Shown here one piece after another: positions 23,833 through 34,662 of a DNA stretch of 64,000 nucleotides. The stretch is from the NCBI GenBank assembly GCA_963932465.1, contig OZ010791.1, positions 321,094,283 through 321,158,282 on the forward strand, given 5' to 3'. Under the pieces are notes generated by a model. It did no database searches. It was not told the DNA's origin and was given only the letters and a program-made list of their open reading frames with translations. Numbering within the stretch: position 1 is the first letter of the stretch; each line of letters opens with the position of its first letter. The stretch comes from Maratus speciosus (taxonomy: Eukaryota > Arthropoda > Arachnida > Araneae > Salticidae). Both the position numbers and the translations under genes were made by a program.

Positions 23833-24992
23833 CCATTCACAAACATATTTAGGAGAAATAAAGGGCGGCTAATACAATTACTTGAAAAGAAACGTCTAAT
23901 CTTCGTATATGGTGTGGGGTATCGTGTGAAAGCTTTCGCAACATCGAACTCAAAAATACATTTCTTTTAATTTTAGCTATAATTTCTGAGATATAGTTGA
24001 AATTGTAACGTAAAAATATCCCCCTCCCCTCTTTTTCCGAATCTAATAAAAACAAAATTATGAAAAAAAGTGGGTAGTAGAAATTTTTATTAAACCTTGC
24101 AGGAAACTATAGCGATTACCCTAGGTCACATAAGTTTTTGAGAAAATACCATGTTTCTGTTACACGCAAATTTAAATTTACGGTCGTTAGGAAAAGGAGT
24201 TGAAGAGCGCTGAAGATATCACTTGTCGCAGAAGTATATAAGGATTTTTCATAAAGATTTTTGAAAAAAAAAAGTCGGTAATTAGCCGAGATATTAACCC
24301 TTAAAGACGGACGTTTTGGACGTACATAATGACACGGGCGGCATACTCTATGCGCCATCGGCTTTTAAAGCTTAGATAACAAGTTTTTAGTATATGTTTG
24401 TGTAATGGAATGTCCAGTAGTAGTATAAAAGCAATAAACGTCAAACTGTTAAAAACAGACAAATTTAATTAGAATTAATCACAAATTTACTATGGGATTC
24501 GCGACTAGTTTCCATTCAGAGACTCTCTCAAAACGAAAATGGTGTCTTTAAAGGCTAATTAAAAACCTATTTGAGAAAACTCGTCACGGGCATTTGCGAC
24601 CTCCTTTCGAAACGCACTTAGCACAATGCCAATTTTAAACTTTGAACAAAGGTTTTGTTTTAGGTACACTGTAAAAAGAAAAGATTATTACTACGCTAAA
24701 TTTGGGTTTATGAAATGCCAAATGAAGTTCAAATGTGCACTAATTTTATTGTCAAAACCAAACTAAGTTATTCATAAACAGATTAGGATACGATTTAAAA
24801 AAATAGTTATACAGAATAGCAATATTTGATACTATTTAAGCTTCACTTCTATCTGAACTTTCATTGTATATTTATTTATACTTTTCTAGTATATACAGCT
24901 GTACCTAGTAATACGATGTATAGTTTTTTACAAACTTTTGTTATTCTTTAAGCAATGATTTTTTTGTAATAATGCAGTTACTAATTAATATA
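23833..24992. other. AT-rich DNA without a recognised gene
   Basis: A single TTAACCCTTAAAGACGGACG terminus-like word occurs at about 24294-24313. No matching opposite end was found, so no element is called. Short frames at 23849-24055 and 24116-24358 show no domain. Confidence 0.55.
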
Positions 24993-25900
24993 CAGGGTGC
25001 AATATGTTATCTATCGCCGACCTTTAATTTCTCAACCATTGGTCGTAGACATATAGTTCCAATTACAAAAAACGTTTCAAATGGAGTAAATATTCCTGTT
25101 GTGGCATTATTTAATGTAAAAAATCAATTTTATAAAAATTACGAAAACTAACTTTTTATACGGTCCCCCAGTCCCTATAGTTATATTTAGTAAATGTTTA
25201 CTCATATCATAAAAGATATAACACAAAAAGTTTGACATCTGTACTACAAAAATTGACCCAGTTATTAAATTTCAAAGTTTGAGGTTTTTGCACATGATTT
25301 TGTCTTTCATTAAGGGATCAGTTAAAATATGAATTAAAGTAATTCGAGATAAAAATCAGAGTGCAATGTCCGTTTTATGGGGAAACCTCCTTTAGCCGGT
25401 ATCACCAAATTGGGGAATCACCAAATAGGTTATTTTATCTAAAAATTTGAGCTAACTTTTATGGGTGGAACAACATTCAAAAGTACCGACGATACCGGCT
25501 AAAAGTGGCTTCGCCGTAAAAAGGACATTGCACCCTGATTTTGATCTCGAATTACTTTAATTCATCCTTTAAATGATCCCTCAATGAAAGACAAAATCCT
25601 GTGCAAAAATCTCAAACTTTGAAATTTAATAACTGGGTCATTTTTTGTAGTACAGATGTCAAACTTTTTGTGTTATATCTGTTATGATATGAGTAAACTT
25701 TTTTTAAATATAACTATAGGGACTGGGGGACCGTATAAAAAGTTAGTTTTCGTAATTTTTATAAAATTGATTTTTTACTTTAAATAATGCCACAACATGA
25801 ATATTTACTTCATTTGAAACGTTTTTGTAATTGGAACTATATGTCTACGACCAACGGTTGAGAAATTAAAGGTCGGCGATAGATAACGTATTGCACCCTG
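24993..25900. mobile_element. Foldback TA-target MITE, ~410 bp arms (CAGGGTGCAATA type)
   Basis: The element is 908 bp. Ends CAGGGTGCAATATGTTATCT and the reverse complement, next to TA on both sides. The left arm (24993-25403) and right arm (25491-25900) pair along their full length, leaving ~87 bp of unique centre. Inside each arm lie ACATATAGTTCCAATTAC and TTTTTATACGGTCCCCCAG blocks that also occur in the element at 31302-33231. No coding region. The TA target suggests the Tc1/mariner group. Confidence 0.8.
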
Positions 25901-25957
25901 TATATCGTCACCTCAGAGAAACAGTTGGACATCTTTTAATATTCGAAAATGAGATGA

Positions 25958-26110
25958 CGGACTTACTGCTATGAAAAACTGTGTCTGCATCTAGTGGAAC
26001 AGTAGGGAATTTTTATAAAACAGATCTGAGATATAGTATTAACATAACTTTGTTTTTCAGAAGATGTTGAACTAGATGCAAACACAGTTATTCATAGCAG
26101 TAGTAAGTCA
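25958..26110. repeat. Small inverted repeat, ~38 bp arms
   Basis: GACTTACTGCTATGAAAAAC with TGTGTCTGCATCTAG (left, 25958-25994) pairs with the reverse complement of CTAGATGCAAACACAG with TTATTCATAGCAG (right, 26071-26110), separated by ~76 bp. Function unknown; may be a very small MITE. Confidence 0.55.
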
Positions 26111-26690
26111 GATATCTCAATTTTTATTATTAGTATTAGGTGTTCTACTGTTGTTCCGAGGAGACGATATATCGTACGGAACCCTCTGTCTGCGAATAAT
26201 ACTCTCACTTGACCGTTTAATTTTTATTTTCTACCAAACAAAAAAAAAACTAATTTTCCAAGGTATGAACAAGGTAAAAACACGAGGTTTCTCTACTTTG
26301 TCTTTTATATATTCATTAAACTGTATATTTGCATATTCTTTGGTTATTTATTTATTTATTGTCAATTACTCTTTTACGTGTCTTTTAATTACGCTTCTAT
26401 GTTGTATTTCGGAGCCGGTTTTGAAACTGAAATGTCCTAAAAAAGAAAAATTACAACCAAAGATCAAAAAGTAAACTAGTCGGATGTGCCAATCCCAAAA
26501 AATTTTCTTCTATCGTATACATAATATTTCAAAATTCGCTATCACAGTTCCAAAATTAAATAATATTCCTTGTCCATTATGATGATTCTAATGGTTTAAG
26601 TTCGTTGAATTTTGTGCATTAAAAAAAAAAGATATAAGCATCGCATTTTTCAGACAAATCATTTAATTTCGTCCCCAACCTCTTAGATAT
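26111..26690. other. AT-rich DNA, open frame not considered a gene
   Basis: A 132-codon plus-strand frame (26076-26474) begins inside the preceding inverted repeat and is rich in Leu, Ile and Phe with a Lys-rich end. Hydrophobic frames like this arise by chance in T-rich DNA and I see no family motif. Confidence 0.5.
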
Positions 26691-26694
26691 CTGC

Positions 26695-27130
26695 AATCTA
26701 AATTCCCAACCCAAATAGCATAAAAGCGCCACCTGTTGGGCAGTATACATCCAAGCATAATAAATATATATGTGTGTGAAAGAGTAACAGAACATAAAGT
26801 GTGATTAAATTCCGTGCATTAATTTTTGAGATATAGCTATCTCAAAAATCGTTAAAAATGCAGCATAGCAACGACCCCTGTTGAGCGATTTTTACCAAAA
26901 TCTAATCAGTACAATTTATATCAAGGTATACATTAGTGTTAAGTTTTATTAAATTCCGTACATTTGTTCTTGATACAGAGCAATCATAATTTTTTGTCAC
27001 ATACAGACTCACAGACAGACATTTTCTAAATACAGTCAAATTTTGTTAATGATCTTCCAAAACATATAATTCCATCGAAAACCAGAAGTTGAAATTTTTC
27101 ACTAATCCAATACTTTCTTCTCGTAAAGAT
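26695..27130 (-). repeat. Dispersed CTGTCTGT repeat, copy 1 (minus)
   Basis: Reverse complement matches the copy at 49540-50000. Shared words are ATGTCTGTCTGTGA, GTATGTGACAAAAAATTATG, CAACAGG.G.CG, and two rounds of a block that includes CTCAAAAATTAATGCACGGA. It looks like a diverged, internally repetitive retroposon or satellite-derived repeat. No protein is encoded. Confidence 0.6.
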
Positions 27131-27943
27131 AGAAGAAAGTAATAGTGTCCGGTAGAGATCTCCAATATCGTATATAAAGAAAAAAGACAATATTTTTTAA
27201 ATATATGAGAAATTCGAAAACAACGCCAGATTTAGCTTACAAGTGTCCTTGCGCTGCTAGCATAATCCTTTGAAACTCTTTCAAGAGCGGCGAGAACAAA
27301 CTTGACAATTTTAATTCCAAACTACTAACAAGATACGCAGAATATTTTAATAAAATTTTTCTTATTATATACGCCATATTATATATATATACATATTATA
27401 TATATATATATATATTATATATATTATTATATACGCCAAGGAAAAGCGAGTACATATTTATAACAAATTCGTTAGCAAATTCTAGTGTCGGTAAGTCATT
27501 TTATCTTATTATAAACAGAATTACTTCGCACTTGCAAGGGTTTTAGACAACTGAGTTCGAAAAGTTTTTTAATATATACTTTTTCGAGTTGAATTTAATG
27601 GAAAATAAACTCTTAAATTTCCTTCCATCTACTCTAACAATGATCACTTTCTGATTATAATAACCTTCAGTACTACACTTCAGTACTAATCATAAGGTTA
27701 TAAAATATAACTTGAAAACTTATGGAATGTTCTGCTAAAATTTGGAAAAACAGTTTTGACGAATAATCAAAAGAAAAAAATTCAGTTAATAATCCTTAAT
27801 ATTTTCAGCACATGATTTGGCTTGCTCACAGCGCAGCAGTGTGTCTCTACACAGCAGTTGAAAGTCACTAGACTAGGGGAAAGACAACCTATTTATTCTA
27901 TATGAAATTTAAATATAGTTATTTTTTAATGTTATATTATATA
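27131..27943. other. AT-rich DNA without a gene
   Basis: Holds a (TA)-rich tract at about 27378-27430 and nothing else recognised. Confidence 0.6.
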
Positions 27944-28194
27944 TGAGGAGGTGAATTTCAAAACTCGCCTTATCCAAAATTTAAAAAAATGTGTCTTCTT
28001 TATCAATCTATGCTATTGGTAAACCTGCACTGAAAAAACACAACAATCTGCGAAAAAGCTAGTTTTATCCTGTATTTCTACCCTTGTAAAATCTTGGTTT
28101 ACAATGAAAACAAATGGAAGCAGTTAGAGGTTTTTCGGAATTTTCCAAAATTTAATTTTTTGGATAATTTAATTTTTTGAAACTCACGTCCTCA
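27944..28194. mobile_element. Short MITE of the TGAGGACGTGA family
   Basis: Starts TGAGGAGGTGAATTTCAAAA and ends with the reverse complement of TGAGGACGTGAGTTTCAAAA, ~250 bp apart. The internal words AACTCGCCTTATCCAAAAT and TATTGGTAAACCTGCAC are shared with the 1.4 kb relative at 47930-49310, so this is an internally deleted copy of it. Confidence 0.7.
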
Positions 28195-28740
28195 TTTATC
28201 GATATGTAAAGTATGTTACTGCGATAATTTTTACTATTTTCGTTTTATTAAATATTATTTTACTGAATGTTATTAGAATATTCGACTTTTTTACATGGAT
28301 ATTAACATCATAATGTTAAAGATTCGAACAAATTGAAATATTCAAGAACGAATATTCATGCCTAAGGCCAAGATTCTGTAACATTTTCCATCCCCTTCAG
28401 GGTATTCTTAAGAAATCTGCTTTTTTTTTTATAATGAAATGAGCATAAGAATTAAATTAACAACATAGAACACAATTTAAATAAACAGTTCCAATTAATA
28501 ATTTAAACAATTTAAATAAACATTTAAAAATAAAATTTACATAAACAAGTCAAAGAAGCAATTAAAAAAGACAAAGTGCAGTTAAAATTCATTTTAAGTA
28601 ATCATTCAAAAATTCATTTTTTGGTTGGGATGCAGTTATAGAGATGTTTCGGAGCAATGCTGTTTTGAGGCGTGCTCAACAAAGTATGTTTATTTTTTGC
28701 CTTTTACGGACTTATAAGTTTATTTTTCTCCTACACTGAA
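28195..28740. other. AT-rich DNA without a gene
   Basis: No bounded repeat or protein-like segment seen before the hammerhead-like motif. Confidence 0.55.
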
Positions 28741-28748
28741 ATATGACC

Positions 28749-28782
28749 CTGATGAACGCCACAGAGTGGTCGAAACTTGTTG
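28749..28782 (+). ncRNA. Hammerhead-core-like motif (CTGATGA, stem, GAAAC)
   Basis: CTGATGA (28749-28755) is followed by a stem whose arms GCCAC and GTGGT pair around AGA, then CGAAAC (28771-28776). This is the invariant core order of a hammerhead ribozyme with its stem II. I could not find a convincing stem I or a paired cleavage site beyond TTGTTGG, so self-cleavage is not supported. Penelope-like retroelements are known to carry hammerhead motifs, so this may be a retroelement relic. It might also be a chance or degenerate motif. Confidence 0.35.
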
Positions 28783-29689
28783 GTTTTTAAGCTTTTAAGC
28801 TTTTATTTAATGTTTTAAAAGTGTTTACATGTAGTATGCGTCTTTTAGTAAAAAATGTTTTAATTATTTTTGTGCTTTTAGATTCAATACGTAATAGTCT
28901 TTCAATATATCAATATATTTAAGCAATTACTGTCTATAAGCGTAATGTGTTTGAATTCTTTCGTGGAGACCTGTATATAAACTATACAATTTGGACACAC
29001 CACGTAATCCATAAAGAAATGCTTAAATTTTAAAAAATGCATATCACAGTAGAAAAAAAAATTCCAGTAATTATTACTTACACTCAATCCTGTGTGCGAA
29101 TTATTTTGTGTGCGTCTTTAAATGAACAATAAATGCTATGTTCTCCAAAATCTAAAGAAAACATGTCGTAATGCACTCCACGGATGCATATAAGGTACAG
29201 TGTCCAAATATGGTATAGTCTCCTAATATAGTACTGCCTCATATATTGTAAAAAAGAAGTGGCACTAAAGTCTGAAAACCTTCAATCAGTAGTTCTCCAA
29301 GTTTACTCGGCAGGGAGCAGTGCGTTCGCATTATTCTATCAATTGTAGTATTGATCCTCCACCATCTGTGTTTCCACGTGTTGAAAGTTTTTAAGGTTAC
29401 ATTTTCAATAGTAACTTTTTCGATGACTGTAAGTGATTATGAACTGTTTGAGCTTATCTGTAGTTTCAGTTTATTTATATTAATGTTTGACAATTGTTGG
29501 TTTGGCCTGAAATTCTTTTTCTTTTTGTCAGTAATTAGTATTATCAGTTCATGTGGAGTTCTCAATATGGCATTAACAAGGGTTCCTATATGTGGGTATA
29601 GTGCTATATTTGGAATTCCTTTTTTTCGTGCATTACCTGTTTACTTTACATTTGCGTATTTTTTCCCAGATTTCAGACCAACAGCAGAA

Positions 29690-30395
29690 ACAAAAAAAAA
29701 GTAAACCTTGGGATATGATGGCCATGACGGAGGCAGTGACTGCTGTCAAAGAAAAGTAGATGGACTACTTACAGACATATAAAACATATAATGTTCTAAA
29801 GAAGGCATTTATAAGGTATGTTAAAGACCCTCGGTCAATAGACGAAGTGATTGGAAAAAAATTAGTGAGAAAGAGTGTACTTCCACCTGATCTTCAAGCT
29901 CAGCTCGTTACTTATTGCATCAAAATTGAGAACCGTTTTTACGAGTTGAAGGGCTGTGGCATTAGATGCCTTTCATTCGAGGTTGCGATGCGAAGCACAC
30001 TTTTTCCCCAGAAAAGCAACCTGCTGATAAGAAGTATTTCGATTATTTATGAACAGGCATCGTGAGTTTAATGAGGACACCAGAAGCTTTATCAGTGTCA
30101 AGGGCCAAAAATTCACTAGTTTTCACTAAAGGCGTATCTGAATTCTTCGACATTTCCAAAAAAGAAATGGGGGAAATAAATAATAACCCTCAACGATAGT
30201 TCAATGTAGATGAGACGGGTAATGATTGTATAAAACCGCCAAAGCAAAGTTATCAGTCTCAAAGGGAAAAAAGTGTTTGTACCATAAATTCAGCAGAAAG
30301 AGGCAAGTTCAAGACTGTCATTACTTGCATGAATGCTTGCGGCACTTATGTCTCTCCTATATTGATTTTTATTATTTCCTCGCTAGACTGACCAA
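29690..30395 (+). pseudogene. Pogo/Tigger (jerky-like) transposase, broken
   Basis: The reading starts K-P-W-D-M-M-A-M-T-E-A-V-T-A-V, the N-terminal helix-turn-helix of pogo/Tigger-type transposases (DNA binding). Y-K-T-Y-N-V and Y-V-K-D-P follow. Next comes a CENP-B-like region (R-K-S-V-L-P-P-D-L; Y-C-I-K-I-E-N-R-F-Y; S-F-E-V-A-M-R). After several stops and shifts the DDE domain begins, F-N-V-D-E-T-G (first catalytic Asp, about 30203-30223), continuing to S-A-E-R-G-K-F-K-T-V, C-M-N-A-C-G-T-Y-V and a stop near 30390. The first stop is at 29757, the longest open piece 29760-30065. The last two catalytic acids are missing. The terminal repeats were not found. Confidence 0.8.
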
Positions 30396-31299
30396 AATAA
30401 TGAACTTTTATTTTTTTCAAAATATTTCACATTTAAGCTTTTTTTAATTTTCATATTTAATACTCCGTATTTATTATATCACCTCATTACCTGCATGCTT
30501 ACTACTTACGTGCTTACATATACATGTTGCAGTTATACATATCTGAAACATACATACATCTGCAAATAAATACAATACATGTATATACAAAACAATAATT
30601 TTATATATTCATACAATATACAAAACATACAACTGACAATATAAATAACAAAGTTTGTCTAACAAATGAAAATAATAGTTACGTATTATGATAAATCTTC
30701 CTTAATTTTGTTTCACTAAAAATATACATTTTAAGTGAGAAATATACCACGTTCGGACTTCTAAATTTTGACAACGATGATTTCTAACACATGAAACTAA
30801 TAGCTACGCACTATCGGGAATAACTAACTAGTAATTACGAATTTACATACATTTAAAAAAGTTATTAAAATTTTAATTTCGTTCTTCGTCTTAGAAAATT
30901 GTTAAAGCTAATTATTATGGATTTTGTTAAATTTTCAATTACTTTTGTATGCAAAGCATTTATCTTTTTCAAATTTCAACTTTACCGGAGTTAAATAAAA
31001 TAATAAATTTCCACTTAACTGGACGAAATACATGATTATTTAAAATATATATGTCTTTGCATTTACTTTTATTTTCCATTAAAGAAAAATAACCCTGTAG
31101 AAAAGAATTTTATTTCATGCACAATTGAATTGCTTATTCAATATATAAAATTCACAGCTTAATCGTTAATTGATTTGAAGCCTATAAATATATTTTACGA
31201 CCAGTACAAAGATGTAATCATGGACTATGCTGATAATTTTGCTTTTAAAAACAAAGGATATAAAAGAAATGTTTTACGGAAGAAATTATACACATAATA
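30396..31299. other. AT-rich DNA without a gene
   Basis: No transposase continuation and no bounded repeat were seen; contains CATACA-rich low-complexity sequence near 30500-30640. Confidence 0.6.
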
Positions 31300-31301
31300 T
31301 A

Positions 31302-33231
31302 CAGGGTGTCCGGTCTCAACGGTGTCCAATGGCTAATTCCTAAACCGTTAGTCATAGACATATAGTTCCAATTACAAAAATGTTTCAAATCAGGTAAAGA
31401 AACATTTTAAAAGCGATTTGGGTCAATAAAAACATTTCTTAAAAAATTACGAAATTTAAATTTTTATACGGTCCCCCGGTCCTATAAGTTATATTTAGTA
31501 ATTTTTTCCTATTACACTGACAAGTAAGACAAGAAAAGTCCCATTCATATAACGCTAAAATTGAGCGAGTTATGAAACTTTAAAAATGCATGACTTATGC
31601 CACTTTTCTACTCTGAAAACAAATGAGTTCGGCTTGGCTTTGAGGGATCATATACCAAGTGTTTAAAGTATTCGAAGATCTTACTTCATGTGTATCTGCG
31701 CTTTGAAAAAAAATCCTACAAGTATTATGATTAAGTCTCAAAATGGCTAAAATAGCATATGTTTTATTTTGTCAGGATTTGAGACTGTTTCTCTTATAAT
31801 TTCTTTTAACAAAAATTATGTTTTTTATAAGTTTTTATGGTACTTCAACAATCGTATGTATGTTTTTCCAGTTCAAAATTTGTACTCGAACTTTAACCCA
31901 CTTTCAAATATCCGATCGAGATTGCATTTTACATACTGGCGCAAATCCGATAACAATCTAATATTATTAAGATTTTCGGTGGTTACCATTTATACTTATT
32001 TTACAGGATAACACAAAAAATTTCGGATAGATTTCTGTCAAGGAATTTAAGAAAAAGTTTTAGATTAGATAATACAAGACTGCGATTGTTGGGTTTTTTA
32101 ACTTTTAAGTATATTTTAGCACTGAATCCGAAAATTATCCTAATTTTTAACCATCATGTCAGGATATTTTACAAATCATAAATTTTCAAATTTAAAGAAT
32201 AACAAAAATCGAATACTATAAAGTAGAGGAGATGGTTATGTTTTTTAACTTTTGATAATTGATTTTTACGCACTTTTTAGCGCTGAATCTGAAAATGACC
32301 TTCATTTTTAACCATTACGTTAGAATTTTTTTGCAAATCGCAAATGTGCAAGTTAATATATAGCGAAAATCTCATACTATAAAACATATGTAAAACATTT
32401 TTTATTTTATTTTATTTTATTTGATTAAAAAATTTATTCGATATTTTTGCTTATCCTGGGATTCTTACAGCTAAATAGCTGAGTGGTCCGATGAGATGGG
32501 GGAGGAAATTCAATTTTAACATTGAACTTCTTAACTTTGAAATTTGCAGTTTGCGAAAAATACTAATATGATAGTTAAAAATGAAGGTCAATTTCGGATT
32601 CAGCGGTACAGAATATATAAGAATCAATTATCAAAAGCTAAAAAACATGACATAACCCAACTTTTGCAGGCTTGTGCAATCTAAGAATATTTTAAAATAC
32701 GTATCATTTTGTAAAGAATTGAGGCTGTTAATTTAGAATAATTTTATTTAACAAAAATCTGTTTTTTCTTTCTTCTTACATGTTTATTACAAATTGTATA
32801 TTTCCATTAATATGCCAGAATGATTAAAGATTTCAAATTTATATTGCAATGTTACTTTTACTCCCAAACATTTTTTATATCTGACGAAATTATATTTCCA
32901 CTAAATTTGTGAATGACCCCTAATTTGCAGCAAAAAATATGCTCCAACTTTAAACGGCTATTACTCGGTCAATTTTAATCGTAGAATAACGGTACTTTTT
33001 TTGTATTACTTCTCAGTGAAAAAGGAAAATTTCACTAAATATAACTTATAGGACCAGGGGACCGTATAAAAATTTAAATTTCGTAATTTTTTAAGAAATG
33101 TTTTTATTGACCCAAATCGCTTTTAAAATATTTCTTTACCTGATTTAAAACATTTTTGTAATTGGAACTATATGTCTATGACTAACGGTTTAGCAATTAG
33201 CCATTGGACACAGTTGAGACCGGACACCCTG
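31302..33231. mobile_element. TA-target element with ~225 bp inverted termini (CAGGGTGTCCGG type)
   Basis: The element is 1,930 bp. Ends CAGGGTGTCCGGTCTCAAC and the reverse complement, with TA at 31300-31301 and 33232-33233. Arms extend to about 31530 and 33010 and hold blocks shared with the 24993-25900 element (ACATATAGTTCCAATTAC; TTTTTATACGGTCCCCC; CCTATAAGTTATATTTAGTA). The middle has a ~125 bp sub-repeat present three times, at about 32090-32225 and 32250-32385 direct and 32525-32650 inverted. No transposase gene is recognisable, so it is non-autonomous. Confidence 0.75.
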
Positions 33232-33232
33232 T

Positions 33233-33642
33233 ATATAATTGCTCGAAGAAAAAAAGTGTTTTTTAAGCGCATGCATTTATATTACAAACCTGAATAAAAA
33301 ATTATTGTTTTTCTTTTCAAAAACTGGAAGTATATGTTCAACGCCAAACTATGCTTTATGATCTCTCCAGAAGTTATCAACAGTAGATATGCCAAGTACT
33401 GTCGTATGCACAAACACTTCTACTTTCGTCTCGTGAAAAATACAGACAATTATAACATCATCACATTTATAGTATCGAAGCATTCTGAGAACAAGCCTTA
33501 TCAAGTTGAGGTAAATTTCCTTGATGTATATAATATAAGAAGATTTTAAAATTTTCCCGGTGATAAAATATGTTTATAGTGCATTATTTTTTTAATCATG
33601 TTTCTTTTATAATTTTCTTTCTATAAAGCAATGATACTCACT

Positions 33643-33678
<36 letters not shown>

Positions 33679-34107
33679 TATTTTCATACCGCAATTTGCG
33701 AAAAATAATATTCACCATGTTTAGTGACAGAAATTCTACGATTAAATAAGGGGATGATTTCAATTCGAAAAACGTGGTATTGTATAGTGAGTATAACACC
33801 GATACTGGATTATTTTAACCTCATTCAACAAACTTTAAGGCGTGTAACAGCAAAAGATAACAAAACATTTACTTTTTGAAACATGGATTTAATTCCATTT
33901 ATTCCGCCAAAAATACGGACTTGCTATTTGCAAGCTAAACACGGATTTTTAAATATAACTTTAGCAGTATTGAGGAAATTTTGATAGAATTTCTGAGAGA
34001 CTTACCTTGCTTTGTGTGAAATGTAACAACAACAAGAAAAGTTCTGGAAGCATTCCGTTTTTCGGTAAATGAGACTATTGTCAATTACATTCGGAAATAC
34101 AGAGCAT
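33233..34107. other. AT-rich DNA with a poly(T) run, no supported gene
   Basis: A poly(T) run of ~29 lies at about 33647-33675. A 71-codon plus frame (33334-33549) has a more balanced amino-acid composition than its surroundings but no recognisable domain, so it is not called. Confidence 0.5.
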
Positions 34108-34375
34108 CTACCCAGCAAAGAAAGAAACAGTGGGCGATCAGCTGGAAAAATGATGGCAGCCAGCAGTGCCATCAGCAGTAAAGTGTAAGGCTGCCATTAC
34201 TTAAACCTGTCGAAAAGAGTCCAAGCCGAATGCAGCTGGCGCATCAGTGATGGCCAACAGCAGGCCAGCATTGGTATGCCATCACATTACTTCAATCCGG
34301 CACTTTTCCTGCAGTGCTAGCACCTATCCCACTGCTATTCCTTTGCTGGCCCAGCACTTTCCTTTACAAAAATTT
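34108..34375 (+). mobile_element. MITE of the CTACCCAGCAAAG family, copy 1
   Basis: Starts CTACCCAGCAAAGAAAGAAA and is rich in CCAGCA/TGCTGG words (GCCAGCAGTGCCATCAGCAG, GCTGGCCCAGCA), which pair with each other. The same start is found in opposite orientation at 41168. The right end (about 34350-34375) is approximate. Confidence 0.55.
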
Positions 34376-34516
34376 CTTATAGAATTCTATATAAAAAAAA
34401 ACAAAGTATTATATATTTATGGCTCTTTTTTCTATGAACTAGTTTCACCAAGACTATAGAAATATCTGTAGAAGTGTCTATAATAGAAATATCTATAGAA
34501 ATATTTGAACTGCATG

Positions 34517-34612
34517 TGGTCACCCTCCCAAGTACTGACCGCGCTCGATGCTGCTTGGTTTCCGTGATCGGACATCAACAAGTGTTTTCAGCGTACGCTA
34601 CGACTGCTCGTA
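34517..34612 (-). pseudogene. 5S rRNA-derived sequence (truncated)
   Basis: On the minus strand: GTCGTAGCGTACGCTGAAAA, then TGTCCGATCACGGAAACCAA, GCAGCATCGAGCGCGG, TCAGTACTTGGGAGGGTGAC. These follow the order of 5S rRNA, including the CCGATC...GGAA..AAGCAGC internal control region and the GGTCAGTACTTGG.xGGGTGACC arm. Homology stops after GGTGACCAC, so the last ~20 nt needed for helix I are missing. It is therefore a 5S pseudogene or the head of a 5S-derived SINE. No A-rich tail is evident. Confidence 0.65.
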
Positions 34613-34657
34613 GTTTGCAAGCTATCATTACACTATTTCAAGTTTCTATCTTTTGTG

Positions 34658-34662
34658 ATTTA
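34658..34662. repeat. Copia target-site duplication, left (ATTTA)
   Basis: ATTTA immediately outside the left LTR; an identical ATTTA lies outside the right LTR at 40593-40597. A 5-bp duplication is usual for Ty1/copia integration. Confidence 0.85.

Noticed and set aside
24294..24313. TTAACCCTTAAAGACGGACG, resembling a piggyBac-type end
   Set aside because: No matching inverted end or second TTAA was found downstream, so a single word is not enough.
26076..26474. 132-residue hydrophobic plus frame, membrane-protein-like
   Set aside because: Starts within a small inverted repeat; T-rich DNA readily encodes Leu/Phe/Ile runs; no family signature.
33334..33549. 71-residue plus frame with possible splice sites (CTGGAAG before, TTGAG/GTAAAT after)
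   Set aside because: Composition is more gene-like than its neighbours, but there is no recognisable domain and no neighbouring exon; not enough to call.
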